From Heracleum sosnowskyi (Eukaryota > Streptophyta > Magnoliopsida > Apiales > Apiaceae): a stretch of 64,000 nucleotides of DNA. This document shows positions 1 to 10,643 of the stretch, one piece after another. The stretch covers positions 75,255,564 through 75,319,563 of the forward strand of contig CM061245.1 in NCBI GenBank assembly GCA_030848705.1. Direction: 5' to 3'. The notes under the pieces are model-generated. The model searched no databases, had not been told where the DNA came from, and was given only the letters and a program-made list of their open reading frames with translations. Within the stretch, counting starts at the first letter, position 1. Each line of letters opens with the position of its first letter. The position numbers were made by a program, and so were the translations under genes.

Positions 1-1104
1 TATGTTCAACCTGTCGTAATCCGGTGTTGTCCAACCTCTCCTGGCATTAGCGACATTCACCCTGTTTGGGCTATATCCTCTCCTCCAATAGTCGAGGCTT
101 GGAGACCTATCCTTCCTTTTAGAACCTTTCCCCTTCCCTTGGTGATCAGACTTTTTGTTATCAGCCAGAGACTATTCCACGATCTTGAAGTATTCAGCCT
201 GAGAAAAGAGGTCTGCCAGAGTTACTGGGTCCTTCCCTTGGAGGTGTTTCCGGAAATAAGTTCCGACTTGAAGGCCTGCAATCAAAAAACTTTTGAGTGA
301 CTCATATGTTGGTCCTCTAACCATGGTAGACTCAGCATTGAACCTCTTGAAGTATGATTGCAAGCTTTCTCCTTCCTTCTGCTTGATATTGGCCAAGGTG
401 GTCACTGGTGGAGCGTACTTCACAGTAGCTTGGAACTTTGTCAGAAAAAGAGTTTTCATTTCCTCCCATGAAGTGATCACACCTGGTCCAAGCTTTTGAA
501 ACCACTGTTGAGCACTTTCCCTAAAGGTTGCTGCCAGAAGACAACACCTAGCCAAGTTAGGTACTTGATACACATCCATCTCTATATTAAACCTTCCCAA
601 GAACTCAACAGGGTCGGCATTCCCATGAAAGCGCAAGTCATTGGTTGTGTTCCTATAACCTGCTGGAAGCTGTGCCTCCCTCACTGCTGTCGAGAAAGGG
701 GAGGGGGCTTGAGCTGTTGAAGTAACTCTTCCTCTCTCAAGGTGTGTGAGGAGTTTTTTCAGGTCATCCACATTGAAGCTTCCCACACCTGGGATAGTTT
801 GGACATTAGTTTGAGTACCTCCAGCAGGCGGAGGTTGGGTATGCACTATCGGAGGAGGTTGATTGGTTTGAGCCCCATCCCGATGTTGATCTTGCCCCTG
901 GGTGGTAGAATTCCCTTGCAACCTTGGATTAGAACTTGGAGGGCACGTCCTTTCTTCAGGACTGTGAGGTCACGTCCTTGGCTCCTCACATCTTCCTCCG
1001 GATCTACTTTGAGACGAGACAGGTGTTATATGCGGATCTCTTCCTCCAGAAGGTCTTCCGTATCTATTCCGTCGATCGTTACCCCTGCTTCAATAGTCCA
1101 ATTC
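1..1104 (-). pseudogene. gag of element A, distal part (retrotransposon gag domain)
   Basis: Structural gag polyprotein of element A, which would form the virus-like particle. About 250 codons from roughly 920 down to 175 are open and hold a typical retrotransposon gag domain (signatures include DPVEFLGRFN, AQQWFQKLGP, SWEEMKTLFLTKF and QSYFKRFN). The frame continues on both sides but carries stops: TGA at 970-972, TAG at 172-174, and another TGA close to the solo-LTR junction near 1090. Beyond the TAG the same frame reads basic residues to the window edge. There is no ATG at 921; the open stretch there begins with TTG, so the real start lies upstream in the part now displaced to 6132-7086. 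Pseudogene by inspection. Confidence 0.85.
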
Positions 1105-3018
1105 TGTAACACCCCCAGACCCGGGGTCAGGAATCTGGGTTGTCACGCTCCATCAATTATACAATACCTGTATTACTTACAATATTCTAATAATATTCTA
1201 ATAATATAACTCCAAAAGACCCCAATCATTTACGCACACACACACAAGTTATAGCCTTGGAAATAAGCAACAATAAGTAACATTTGTTATTACAAATCAA
1301 ATGTACTATCCAGGATCTCATCTATCATTTACAACCTCTACCTGAAGTTAAAAATAATAGACCTCACAATTCTATACAAGGTTTAATAATACAAACCTAT
1401 TCGAAAACAATTCTTACTAACTCAGTCTACAGCTGTTCTGCTAACTCCGACAGTATCCATCTTGCTGAACTAACTCAAGGGTGGTCTCTCCATTCCCTTG
1501 CTCTCGTAACACGAGGTGAATCGGCAATGTTTTCTTCATGCTGAAATATTTAATAAAGCAAGAATGAGCTAATAGTGCTCAGCAAGAAATCTATCCCAGT
1601 TTAAATCTTTAAACCTTTTAGGAAGATAATCCATATGGGATCCATGTTTAAAACTACTAGGGTTTATCCCCCAAAATAGTATATCGTTCAAAATACCGTA
1701 TGATTTATAATCATACTCAAATACTTTTCGTAAATCCTTTTAGGGATCCTGGGTATCAAGATGATAAACCAAGTCTCATAACATCTCTTTTTAAAATAGA
1801 TATTAATATTGGAATCAAGGCTTAAACCCATCCATTGATTCAAAATACTATACAATTCAATATATTGTATATCTTAAATGACTTCTCAACATATATACAT
1901 GCATATCTATTTAGATATCTCATACTGTTCAAAATACTGTAAAATGTCAGTAATGAACACCTTTTTAAAGCTGTTGGGTTGTGATATATAAAAGAAGCAA
2001 GAATGAGCACTATAGCTCGACAATAATATATAGCAACATAATCATATATGTGGGCTGATATCATAGCTGAAAGCTTTTAAAACCTCATTCGTATATAGAA
2101 TGATATATTGGATACTCTTCTCGTCAGAACATGCAATGTAGTTCAAATACTATACACGGAACATCATTGTTCAATTTCTGTCACATTATCGGTAACTCAG
2201 CACCTAGGCTTTCGTTACAATGTGTAGCACAATTCCAAGTAGAAGAAGGGGATATACTGGAGCACCACGATACACGATGATCAGTCGCTGTATCGCAAAA
2301 CATTTCTTTCTACTAGTAGTGGACGAAAACCTTTTCATGGTTATCACCCCAGCCGCATACGGGCTATCATTAGCGTCCCGGTACCCGAAGTACCTCAGCT
2401 AAAGTTGCGTCCCGGCATTCGTAGTACCTCTGCTAAATTTGCATGTGCGTCCCGGTACTCGTAATGCCTCTGCTTATATAACACCTCCAGTCCCTTGATG
2501 AATCCTATCATTATAACCGGAACCGAACTTAATCGTCGTTCCCCGAGCGTCATGCTAGCTCGTTGATAGGTTTAAACTCTTTATCATACTTACTTCCGGA
2601 AATTTTGAGGAAGTAATAACAAGATGTGGGTTGGTCGTTGCCAACTGACAGAGGATATATCATAAACCCTTTTTAAAATCACGACCTGGGAGTTAATCGG
2701 AATTTTTCTGAAACTATCGAGATTGGAATACTCGGATTGGATAGGGAAGGCAACCCAAGATACGAGTATTCTCGAGGAATAGAAGAAGCAAAACCATTTG
2801 CTCGACCTTTAAAACTGGATTCCCAATTTTTGATGAGTTGAGAAATATTTAATCGCATTTAACTACCTTTAACTATCTTAAGATAATAGTTGGGAATCTC
2901 TATTTTAATACCTTTTCTGAAAATCAGAAATTTATATTTTTGTGTAAATAATAGAACCTTTAATCATATAATAAGGTTCTATGATTTTAAATCATATTTG
3001 GAATATTTAATAAATACC

Positions 3019-3403
3019 CAAATAATAAATATTAAATTATTATTCAATATAAAACACTTAAGTGAATATTCGAAATAATATTCACTTATTTAAATAATAT
3101 TCAAATAATAAATATTGAATTATTATTCAATATAAAACACTTAAGTGAATATTCAAAATAATATTCACTTATTTAAATAATATTCAAATAATAAATATTG
3201 AATTATTATTCAATATAAAACACTTAAGTGAATATTCAAAATAATATTCACTTATTTAAATAATATTCAAATAATAAATATTGAATTATTATTCAATATA
3301 AAACACTTAAGTGAATATTCAAAATAATATTCACTTAATTAAATAATATTCAAATAATAAATATTGAATTATTATTCAATATAAAACACTTAAGTGAATA
3401 TTA
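3019..3403. repeat. AT-rich tandem array, 83-bp unit, about 4.6 copies
   Basis: The motif CACTTAAGTGAATATT recurs at 3055, 3138, 3221, 3304 and 3387, exactly 83 bp apart. Units are nearly identical and contain the self-complementary CACTTAAGTG plus ATTGAATTATTATTCAAT. The array lies in the middle of solo LTR S1. Confidence 0.93.
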
Positions 3404-5493
3404 TTTAAATATCTCGCCTTAAATATCCAATTATATAGATATTGGAATATTTAATATACCCTTAAAGTATAACCGTCCCTGGAACCTTCCAGCTTCTGAC
3501 AGTAGTTTAAAACAAAATAATAATTTGACTCTCGGTCTAAGTTTTTTTAAAACCATCGTACAAGTACTCTATACTTAGAGTCTTTAATCCTTAACCTTGG
3601 TATATATCTAGTACTTAGCTAGCATATAAACCTTATACCTTATACCGCTTTTTATTAAAAAGCGAAAACAGTTATTAAGTCGTTTCACAGCATAAAGCAG
3701 CATATATAGCGATACCACAACATATATCACAACAGCATCATTATATGGTATAGGGTTTGAAAACTTGCATAATATTGTATGCATATAATACATTTGAAAG
3801 CATGCATCTATCATATGCATATTAACATCTTCATAGTTTTAAATCCAAACACATCCATATACGATGTACGGTTTGAAAACATGCATAATATTGTATGCAT
3901 ATATTACATTTGAAAACGTGCATCTATCATATGCATCATCAGAATATGGTACTTTAAAACATAGCATGGAATAAGAAAACTTGCCTCGGGTCCTTGGTTG
4001 TTAGGGGTTCAAGAACTTGCCGGGAAATCTATAAACAAAGAAATACCCGATCAGTCCCCTGGCTTAATCATTTAAAGTGCATTTAACTTAAGCACTAACG
4101 TTCTATTAACGAACATCAAATGTCTCGCTCTTGGCCGATTATAACCTTATGACATTCCTTAAACTCTTAAGTCAAAAGTTTGGGTGGAAATCCATTCACA
4201 AAACCCAAGTACTTTACCATTACTAAACTTATCGTTTTAACCATCCCCTTAAGGGTATTTCACTCGCGCAACTTTTGTTCACGCATTTTTATAAAATCAC
4301 AAACTCATCTTTTTAACACGAAACCTTCTAGGTTCCTTTCCTAACTGTCCATACTAGTATCCATTTTAATATCTCAATCCAATTCCAATTTTAAAGGGCT
4401 TGATCCCTACCTCAAAGTTCATACAATGAACTATCTAGTTACGCGAAACCGCTTTTACTAAAACGGCCGTTTCTCCTAAACCGTAAATCGAAACGATACG
4501 ATTCTTTCGCTAAAATAATCTAGGAAACAGAGCCTACATGCTCATGGGCAGAAACCTCAAGTTTATGCCCTGTTTTTCAGTCATGGTTTCTGTCTAAACT
4601 ACCTAAGTAAAATCCGACATGGTAACGGTGCTATTTTAAGATTCCCGTGTTTTCAACACTCCAAAACAACACCAATCAACCAACCAACCCATCAATCATC
4701 AAACCACAAGCTAATACTAGTTATAATCTGCCTAAACATGATCTCATACTCCACCATCTATTTATCCACAAATCATATACTAAACAACCTTAAATCATAC
4801 AAACATGCTCCATTAACAACATCAACTTCATACAATCACTATAACTTCAAAAATCAAAACTTAACCACAAAGGGGAGGAGTTTTATACCTTCTTGGGAAC
4901 TGAATACAAGCTATATAAGATGGATATTAGGCTTCCTTTCTCCTTGATTAAGCTAATTAATCTAAAACTACAAAACAAAAACATGTTCTTAGTAAAAGTA
5001 CTATTCATTACTATTCATCATCTCTTTGTAAAACTCCATATAAAATCGAAAACTGAGAGTTTGGTTCTCAACTTTTTACCACACCTTCTACTCTTCAAGG
5101 GCTTTCTTGTGAGTCCTATCTCATCACCAGGGGATGCTTAAAGCTCAACTTATTGGCTTTCTAAGGTGAGTGGTCAGATCTGGGAAAACTGGACAGTTTC
5201 TGTCCTCCGACTTGGGGAAGGGATTTGACTGGGCTATACTCTTTTGTTGGCCATAAAATTTTAAACGTCTGTTCTACATACAATGAAGGAGCTATGTTTA
5301 CAATTTGGTGATTGTTAGATGAGTAGGTGTTGAGATATAAATTTTTCTTTCCACCATGGTCAAGCTGAGCAGATTTTGAAGAAAATGAAGAACATGGTTA
5401 TTTGCTTGGTTTTTTTTTTTTGGTTTTCTTTTCTTTTGATTTGTCAAATAAACACTAATACTTTGCTGATTAATTGTGTGGCTAATAAGAGTG

Positions 5494-5573
5494 CTTGTCA
5501 TCAATGACAAGGCTCATTTTGAGCTTGTGGTTGTGGTGAAAGTGGTGACAAGGTGGTGATTCATCACCTTGTC
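5494..5573. repeat. Palindromic CTTGTCAT cluster
   Basis: CTTGTCATCAATGACAAG (5494-5511) is an 8-bp stem with a 2-nt loop. A second hairpin at 5547-5573 pairs GACAAGGTG with CACCTTGTC. Further CTTGTCAT-like words follow to about 5620. It lies just downstream (minus strand) of the putative TATA box of S1, so it could fold in the leader RNA. Function unknown. Confidence 0.6.
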
Positions 5574-5637
5574 ATCACTTGTCATGCTTATGTCATCTCC
5601 TTGCATCATGCTTATGTCATCCTTTGCATCCTCAATT

Positions 5638-5647
5638 CTTTTATATA
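5638..5647 (-). promoter_or_regulatory. Putative TATA box of solo LTR S1
   Basis: The minus strand reads TATATAAAAG about 490 bp inside the S1 5' end. If used, U3 would be about 0.5 kb and R-U5 about 4.5 kb, the same proportions as in element T. Inferred from motif and position only. Confidence 0.4.
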
Positions 5648-6131
5648 TTTCACTTGATGATCTCATATAATACTCCTCCTTTGGTTAGGGTTTAATCCAT
5701 AATTTATTATGCTTTTGTTTCGCGATAGCTTCCAGTGGTTCTAAAGACGTTTCTCTGTACCAAAGCTAGGGTACTTCCTTTATCCTTCCATTACCTTGTC
5801 TAATATATGATCCTAGATTTCTCTCCTTGGCTTAAGGTATGATCATGGATTTCTCATCCTACACGCTTTCTCAAAACGATCAAATCAATACACCCTCGAT
5901 TGTCCGATGAATAGTGATAAAAATTCAAAGTCGGAATCTCCCGGTTCTGATCGCGTTTACATTCACTCATTCTCCTTATACATCAATAACACAACTTCGA
6001 AACATTCATTCCATGTCTTCTATATAGTGTGGTCTAAAAAATTTTTCCTCACCAAATTTACTATTCATCAGGAGCAATTTTACTATTCATCAAAATTTTT
6101 TTAACTAAGTCCAAAATTTGGGGTTATTACA

Positions 6132-7086
6132 AATTCTGTATCTCGTCTCCTTCCTGACCCTTCAAATTGGGGGGCTCGCTCATGATCATGGGGCCTCAAC
6201 CTGAGATCAGGGGGCGCTCGTTGTGAAACACGGGGCCTCGACCCTTGATTACTTTGTAAGTTATCTCGTAGAGATGCTTGCTCATGTCCATGGGGCCTCG
6301 ACCTGTCTACAGGGGGCTCTCGCTGTGGATCACGAGATTGCACTTCTATGTTACGTCTTGAATCATCTCGAGGACGAGTATGCTCTTGTCCATGGAGCCT
6401 CGACCTGTCAACAGGGGGCTCACGCTGTGGATCAAGAGGTTGTTCTCCTCGAACTTCTCTCTCTCTTTGCCATTCGACCAATAACAACCGTATATCGTCA
6501 TTGTTAAGTCTTATGCCAAGACGATCCTTCAACCTGTTCAAGCGTTGTTCTTGGTATCAGTGGATCTCGTAAGCCCTTCGAACCTTACTCTCGGACCGCC
6601 CTGACCTATGAGGGTGCGGGGATGGACGTCGTTCCCTCCTAGGCTGCTCCTGACTATCCGTCTCCTCATCAGGAAGTTCAACAATGGGCACTCCATCTTC
6701 TTGATACTCTAACCTTCTTGGGGTAACATTCTGAAACCTCCCAGCAAGAGATCTGTCACCCCCTGCCCTGTGGTGCCTCTACCTGTACGATGATGATTAT
6801 GGGGTTGTCGCCTGACCCGACCCCTTCATTCACTTCTCTCAACCGTATCCAGCCTTTCTTCGAAACCATTCAAGGCATCACCCATGCAATAGAGCTGCTC
6901 CATCAGATATGAGTTACTTTTGAGCACCGGTGGTTGTCCCCCAACGATAGGCGTTCCATAAGCAGGATTTGGAACACTTCGGGGAACGTATTCTTCATGG
7001 CGGGCGTGGTCATGCCCTTCACTGTCGTCTGAACCGACCTCATCCAGAGGACGTTCGTTGCGATTGTGTGACATCTTTCCCTCCAA
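6132..7086 (-). pseudogene. gag of element A, N-terminal part
   Basis: ATG at 7084-7086 opens the first gag segment (begins MEGKMSHNRNERPLDE), 22 bp after the primer site. The frame is broken by a TGA at 6826-6828 and by further stops and shifts. From 6541 it is open again down to the solo-LTR junction and then continues at 1104. The 6150-6450 segment encodes arginine/proline-rich tandem repeats of about 33-35 residues (recurrent QREPPVDRSR), an unusual insert before the conserved gag domain. No catalytic motifs are expected here. The start is supported by distance to the primer site and by the 'M...' context; the broken frames make it a pseudogene. Together with 1-1104 this is one gag interrupted by S1. 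Confidence 0.75.
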
Positions 7087-7107
7087 AGATTTGGATCTTA
7101 ATTAGCA

Positions 7108-7126
7108 CCCCTCCTTCTAGCGCCAA
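7108..7126 (-). other. Primer-binding site of element A
   Basis: The minus strand reads TTGGCGCTAGAAGGAGGGG, 2 nt after the LTR end (CCGTTAACA). This TTGGCGC-type site is typical of plant Ty3/gypsy Tat/Athila-like elements. It shows that the adjoining LTR acts as a 5' LTR for the gag to its left. Confidence 0.8.
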
Positions 7127-7427
7127 TTTGTTAACGGAGGAATTTGGTATTAATAAAGTTTGAGGTTTGTCGCCGGAATCAAGATCTACAACGGTGGTCC
7201 TTGGGTGGTGAATTCGCCGGAGTATGGTGGTTGTGTTTAATTGGTGGCTGAGATTGCTTAGGGTTTATGTTGGCTGCCTCAGAGCTCTCAACTTCCTACC
7301 CCTTACAATGTGCCTACGTACCCATTTATATAGGGGATCAAGCCAACGTAGTTCTTGGGGAGGAAGTTTCCTCCATGGGCTTGGTCTCTGATCTTCAAGG
7401 CCCAGTTGAAGTATTCCACCGCCTTCC

Positions 7428-8567
7428 TGTTAGGTCCAAAGTATCGTAGAAGGGGGGGGGGGGGTTGAATACGATACTCACAAATAATTCAATTTCGTTC
7501 GCGGATAAATCATTCAGTTCTATAACGAAATCAAACACACCAAACCAAATCAAGTTTCGGGGAATATATCTTTTTATAAATATAAACCTCGAGGGGTGCT
7601 ACAATTTCTAATCCGTAGATTAGCTTCAATGAGTTCTAGGTTATTCACAATCAATACAATGAAAGAGTTTAAGCAGAATAAATTTCTATGGTATTTTCTC
7701 TCTGGCTCAATCTCTCTCTCCGTAATTGCTTCTGTGTGATTGAACCCGACTGAGGAAGACACTGCCTCTCTCTTAGTAATTGTAGGCTTTGGATTTGAAA
7801 ACTATCGAACTAGGAAGTAAGGAATCAATCCTGGCCCTCCATCTTCAAAATCAACCTGTAAAACAAGAATACTTTTCACCTGCTCCTTATTAAAAAACCA
7901 TCGAATGATTTAAAAAACCATCGAATGATTTAAGTTATTTTACCATTCGATAGTTTTAAAATAAAACTATCGAATACTAAATTAACTCAAATTCGTTTTC
8001 TAATGAATCACTTTTTAATACCATTCGATAGTTTTCTGAAATGAAAAACTATCGAATCCTTTTTCTTGTCTTATATCTTTTAATGATTCCACTGAGCTCC
8101 TGGGCGTTTAAGTAATAGACTGTATCACTTCCTTCTGAGACAATAAAACAACTTGATCTTTTTAGTGCCGTCACCTAGTGCAACTGGTCTGGTTCACAGA
8201 TGAATAACACTTGATCAATTCTTCTTTTATGTCTTCAATTCAATGCTTCTGATAAGTCCCTTGTCGTTCTGGTTGCTTCATTTAAATCACTGGAATCCCG
8301 TGGTACTTAACCCTAAATCATTCACATACTTCTGTCGTCTTAAAAGTCTTGTTTCTTTTGATGTCACTGAGGCTTGAACATTTTCATGAACTTCTTTCCG
8401 TGACCTGTTTACGGACTTCAAGAATACATAACGTATTTTGATTTTTTGAGTTTACCTTTTCTTCTTTGATTCTGGATTCCTGTGCTTCTGTTAATACTAT
8501 TGTCTGTCTTGTCCTTTGTTGAGTTGTAGTTATCTCTTTTACATCTTATGTTACATTATGCTTTACA
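7428..8567. mobile_element. 1.14-kb solo LTR (S2)
   Basis: Begins TGTTAGGTCC, ends TGCTTTACA, and is flanked by the 5-bp duplication CTTCC (7423-7427 and 8568-8572). A run of 13 G starts at 7452. No internal region or ORF is visible, so this is a solo LTR of an unassigned family. Orientation is not determined. Confidence 0.8.
7945..8057. repeat. Two 13-bp-stem hairpins built from ATTCGATAGTTTT
   Basis: 7945-7975: ATTCGATAGTTTT paired with AAAACTATCGAAT, 5-nt loop. 8024-8057: the same arms with an 8-nt loop. Just upstream is a direct repeat of CCATCGAATGATTTAAAAAA. Inside solo LTR S2. Confidence 0.85.
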
Positions 8568-8572
8568 CTTCC

Positions 8573-8690
8573 TTACTTAGACGTAGGACTTTTCCATCTC
8601 TTTCCATACTTAGACGTATGACTTCCATCTCTTTCCATACTTAGATGTAGGACTTCCATCTCTTTCCATACTTAGAATTTAGCTCACTTT
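8573..8690. repeat. Short tandem repeat, about 31-32 bp unit, about 3.5 copies
   Basis: TACTTAGACGTAGGACTT...CCATCTCTTTCCA recurs with starts near 8574, 8606, 8638 and 8669. It lies in the element A LTR immediately after solo LTR S2. Confidence 0.85.
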
Positions 8691-9207
8691 AGGAATGTCT
8701 AATGATAAGGCCTAGTCACAAAGGCCCAAGGCTCACCTATGACGTCAGGACTTCATGGATAAGGAAACTTCCCCCGTCGAGGACTAGTCCTATCCATTAC
8801 CAACTATTTCCTTAACTCCTAGATGCAGGTATAACCATGACTTACCTTAAATGCTAGACGCATCCTTCTCCCCCGAATGAGAAGCACCCACCAGATAGCA
8901 GGACAAGTGATCCTAAGTGTTTTGGTGTAAAGTGCAGGATTACTCCAAAGTTCCCTAATGAGGACGCACCCATTGAGTACAGGAACAGAGCTCCCAAAGC
9001 ACACACCAAGGTTAACCCCACATCCCCAATGAGGACGCGCCCATTGAATACAGAAGGAGGCATTCAATCATCAGGCAAACCCCTGGAGGCCTTCAACCAC
9101 GGACACCCCCCTCCTAGGGCACATCCTAGGAGGGAATTCTTCAATATCTTGCCAATACTAAGCCAAGGGAACCATCCTTCATCACCAAGTTGCATCTTCA
9201 AATCAAG

Positions 9208-9553
9208 AGGACGCACCCTCAAGGGGTGGACGACCTAAAGGGCGCACCCTTGTCCCAATGAGGACAAGCCTTAAACCTTCCTTGTATCAGTCTTATGTTA
9301 ATGAATTTATCATTCTGTCAAGTCTTCCATTCATGTAGAGTTGTCAGTCCACATCGAGAGGACGCGTCCTTAGGGGTTAGATGGCCAAAGGGGCATGCCC
9401 TTTCCCCTAAAAGGACAAGTCCTAAATCTTCTTCAATACAGCTGTTATCATTTGTCGAGCAACCCATCAAGCTATCATTATCCTGAGGGCGCGCCCTCAA
9501 GGGGTGGACGGCCTAAAAGGGCGCGTCCTTACCCCTATGAGGGTAAGCCCCAA
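9208..9553. repeat. Three diverged GC-rich blocks with palindromic GGGCGCGCCC
   Basis: Blocks of about 66-70 bp at roughly 9208-9275, 9355-9425 and 9483-9553 share the plan 'GAGGRCGCGCCCT...AGGGG...GGMCTAAAGGGCGCGYCCTT...CCCTATGAGGR'. Related words occur at 8960 and 9030 and in the antisense gene (11142, 11244). The local GC content contrasts with the AT-rich surroundings. Confidence 0.7.
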
Positions 9554-9662
9554 CCATTTCCTACATTGAATCTATTCCTAATTACATTTTAGATATCTTA
9601 ATTGAATTCCTACCTGACCCGAACCCAATTTAAAAACACGTTATCAAATTTTGGCTATAACA

Positions 9663-9675
9663 ACTACCCCCAATT
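9663..9675 (-). other. Polypurine tract beside the element A LTR
   Basis: The minus strand reads AATTGGGGGTAGT immediately before the LTR start TGTTATAGCC. A tract here means the LTR is also the 3' LTR of the internal region to its right. It resembles the tract of element B (TTGGGGGGCAAA). Confidence 0.7.
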
Positions 9676-9795
9676 GAGTGTGAAGTTAAAAACAATACAT
9701 TGAATTTCCTAAAATCTTTTCCCAAAATTTCCAAATCCTTTACCGAATAGGGTACGCCCTTTCGGAGAACGCATCCTTCTTTTATCATTATGTCG

Positions 9796-9844
9796 CACGT
9801 GTTTGACAGCTTTCTTCCACTAGGCGAGCCTTCGCCTATAAATA
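9796..9844 (+). promoter_or_regulatory. Putative promoter of the antisense ORF (G-box and TATA box)
   Basis: CACGTG (G-box core) at 9796-9801 and TATAAATA at 9837-9844, spaced as in plant promoters and facing the plus-strand ORF at 10644. A T-rich stretch ending in TTTTTTCAG at about 10460 is a plausible 5'-UTR intron acceptor. Motif-based inference only. Confidence 0.5.
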
Positions 9845-10643
9845 CCTAAAAGTTGCCCTACCTTTTTACTTTACTCTTTTATTCCAGAAAATTGAAAAAA
9901 CCGCCGCACTTCGTTTCTTCGGGCAAAATCCGACCAAAGCTTCCTGTTTTCGACGTTTTCTTTCTTGAATCTTATTCAGTAACTCAAAAGGTACAATTCC
10001 ATGTCTTTATTTCACGTTTTTACCGTATATTTTGCTCAAAATTGCCATGTGACCGTTGAGTTCTTATGTGTTTTTGACGAAATACATGTATATATATCTG
10101 TGTTTATCTGCGTTAGATCTTTGTTTTGCTATTGTTTGATTTTAAATTATGTTTCTGCCGCTCCAGTATAAAATGTACACTTAGGGGGCGCCTTCAAGTT
10201 AAGGTTCGTATCCCTTTATTCATAACTTTGACGTGTAAACTACACTCAATTATTTGTAGATACCCGTAAGATGCATCCTCAATACGCTAGATTTCCTCGC
10301 ATCTTTTAATCTCTTTAGAATGCCTTCTTCGTAGATAATTCAGAACGCGTCCCTAACATTCTTAGCTGAATACTAGCCCATTCTTCAACTTTACCTTTGC
10401 TTTCCAAATTTGTATTCCCTTTTAGGATGCGTACTTACCATTGTTTCTTTCTTTTTTCAGCTGGAGGGTAAGGGTGCGCCTTCCCCCTTTCATCCTTTTA
10501 AGGAATTCAACAAATCCCTAGGGATCTATTCCCGACCTCCACTTGCTTTCCCTGCACAAAGTTCATCGTCGATTCTTTCTTTCCATACTCAAGCCGTAGA
10601 ATATCTTCTGCGAATTTCACCTTTCAAAGGTGATACTGAAGTA

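Larger units (their letters stand above)
1105..6131 (-). mobile_element. 5.03-kb solo LTR (S1) inserted in gag of element A
   Basis: The plus strand begins TGTAACACCCCCAG at 1105 and ends GGGGTTATTACA at 6131, so the termini are TG...CA. It is flanked by a 5-bp direct duplication AATTC (1100-1104 and 6132-6136). The gag reading resumes on either side, so this is one insertion with no internal region left: a solo LTR. The left terminus resembles those at 16508, 24399, 52278 and 57627, which puts it in the same broad long-LTR family. Orientation is inferred by analogy, since in those elements the primer site abuts this terminus on the minus strand. The interior has no credible ORF. Confidence 0.85.
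7129..9662 (-). mobile_element. LTR of element A (about 1.39 kb without its insertion)
   Basis: On the minus strand the LTR starts TGTTATAGCCAAAA (9662) and ends CCTCCGTTAACA (7129). It is interrupted by solo LTR S2. Removing S2 and one duplication leaves about 1389 bp. It is bordered by a primer site on the left (7108-7126) and a polypurine tract on the right (9663-9675). The right half is GC-rich with recurrent GGGCGCGCCC-like words. Confidence 0.75.

Noticed and set aside
7452..7464. Run of 13 G as a polypurine tract
   Set aside because: It lies inside solo LTR S2, 24 bp from its TG terminus, not directly before an LTR start.
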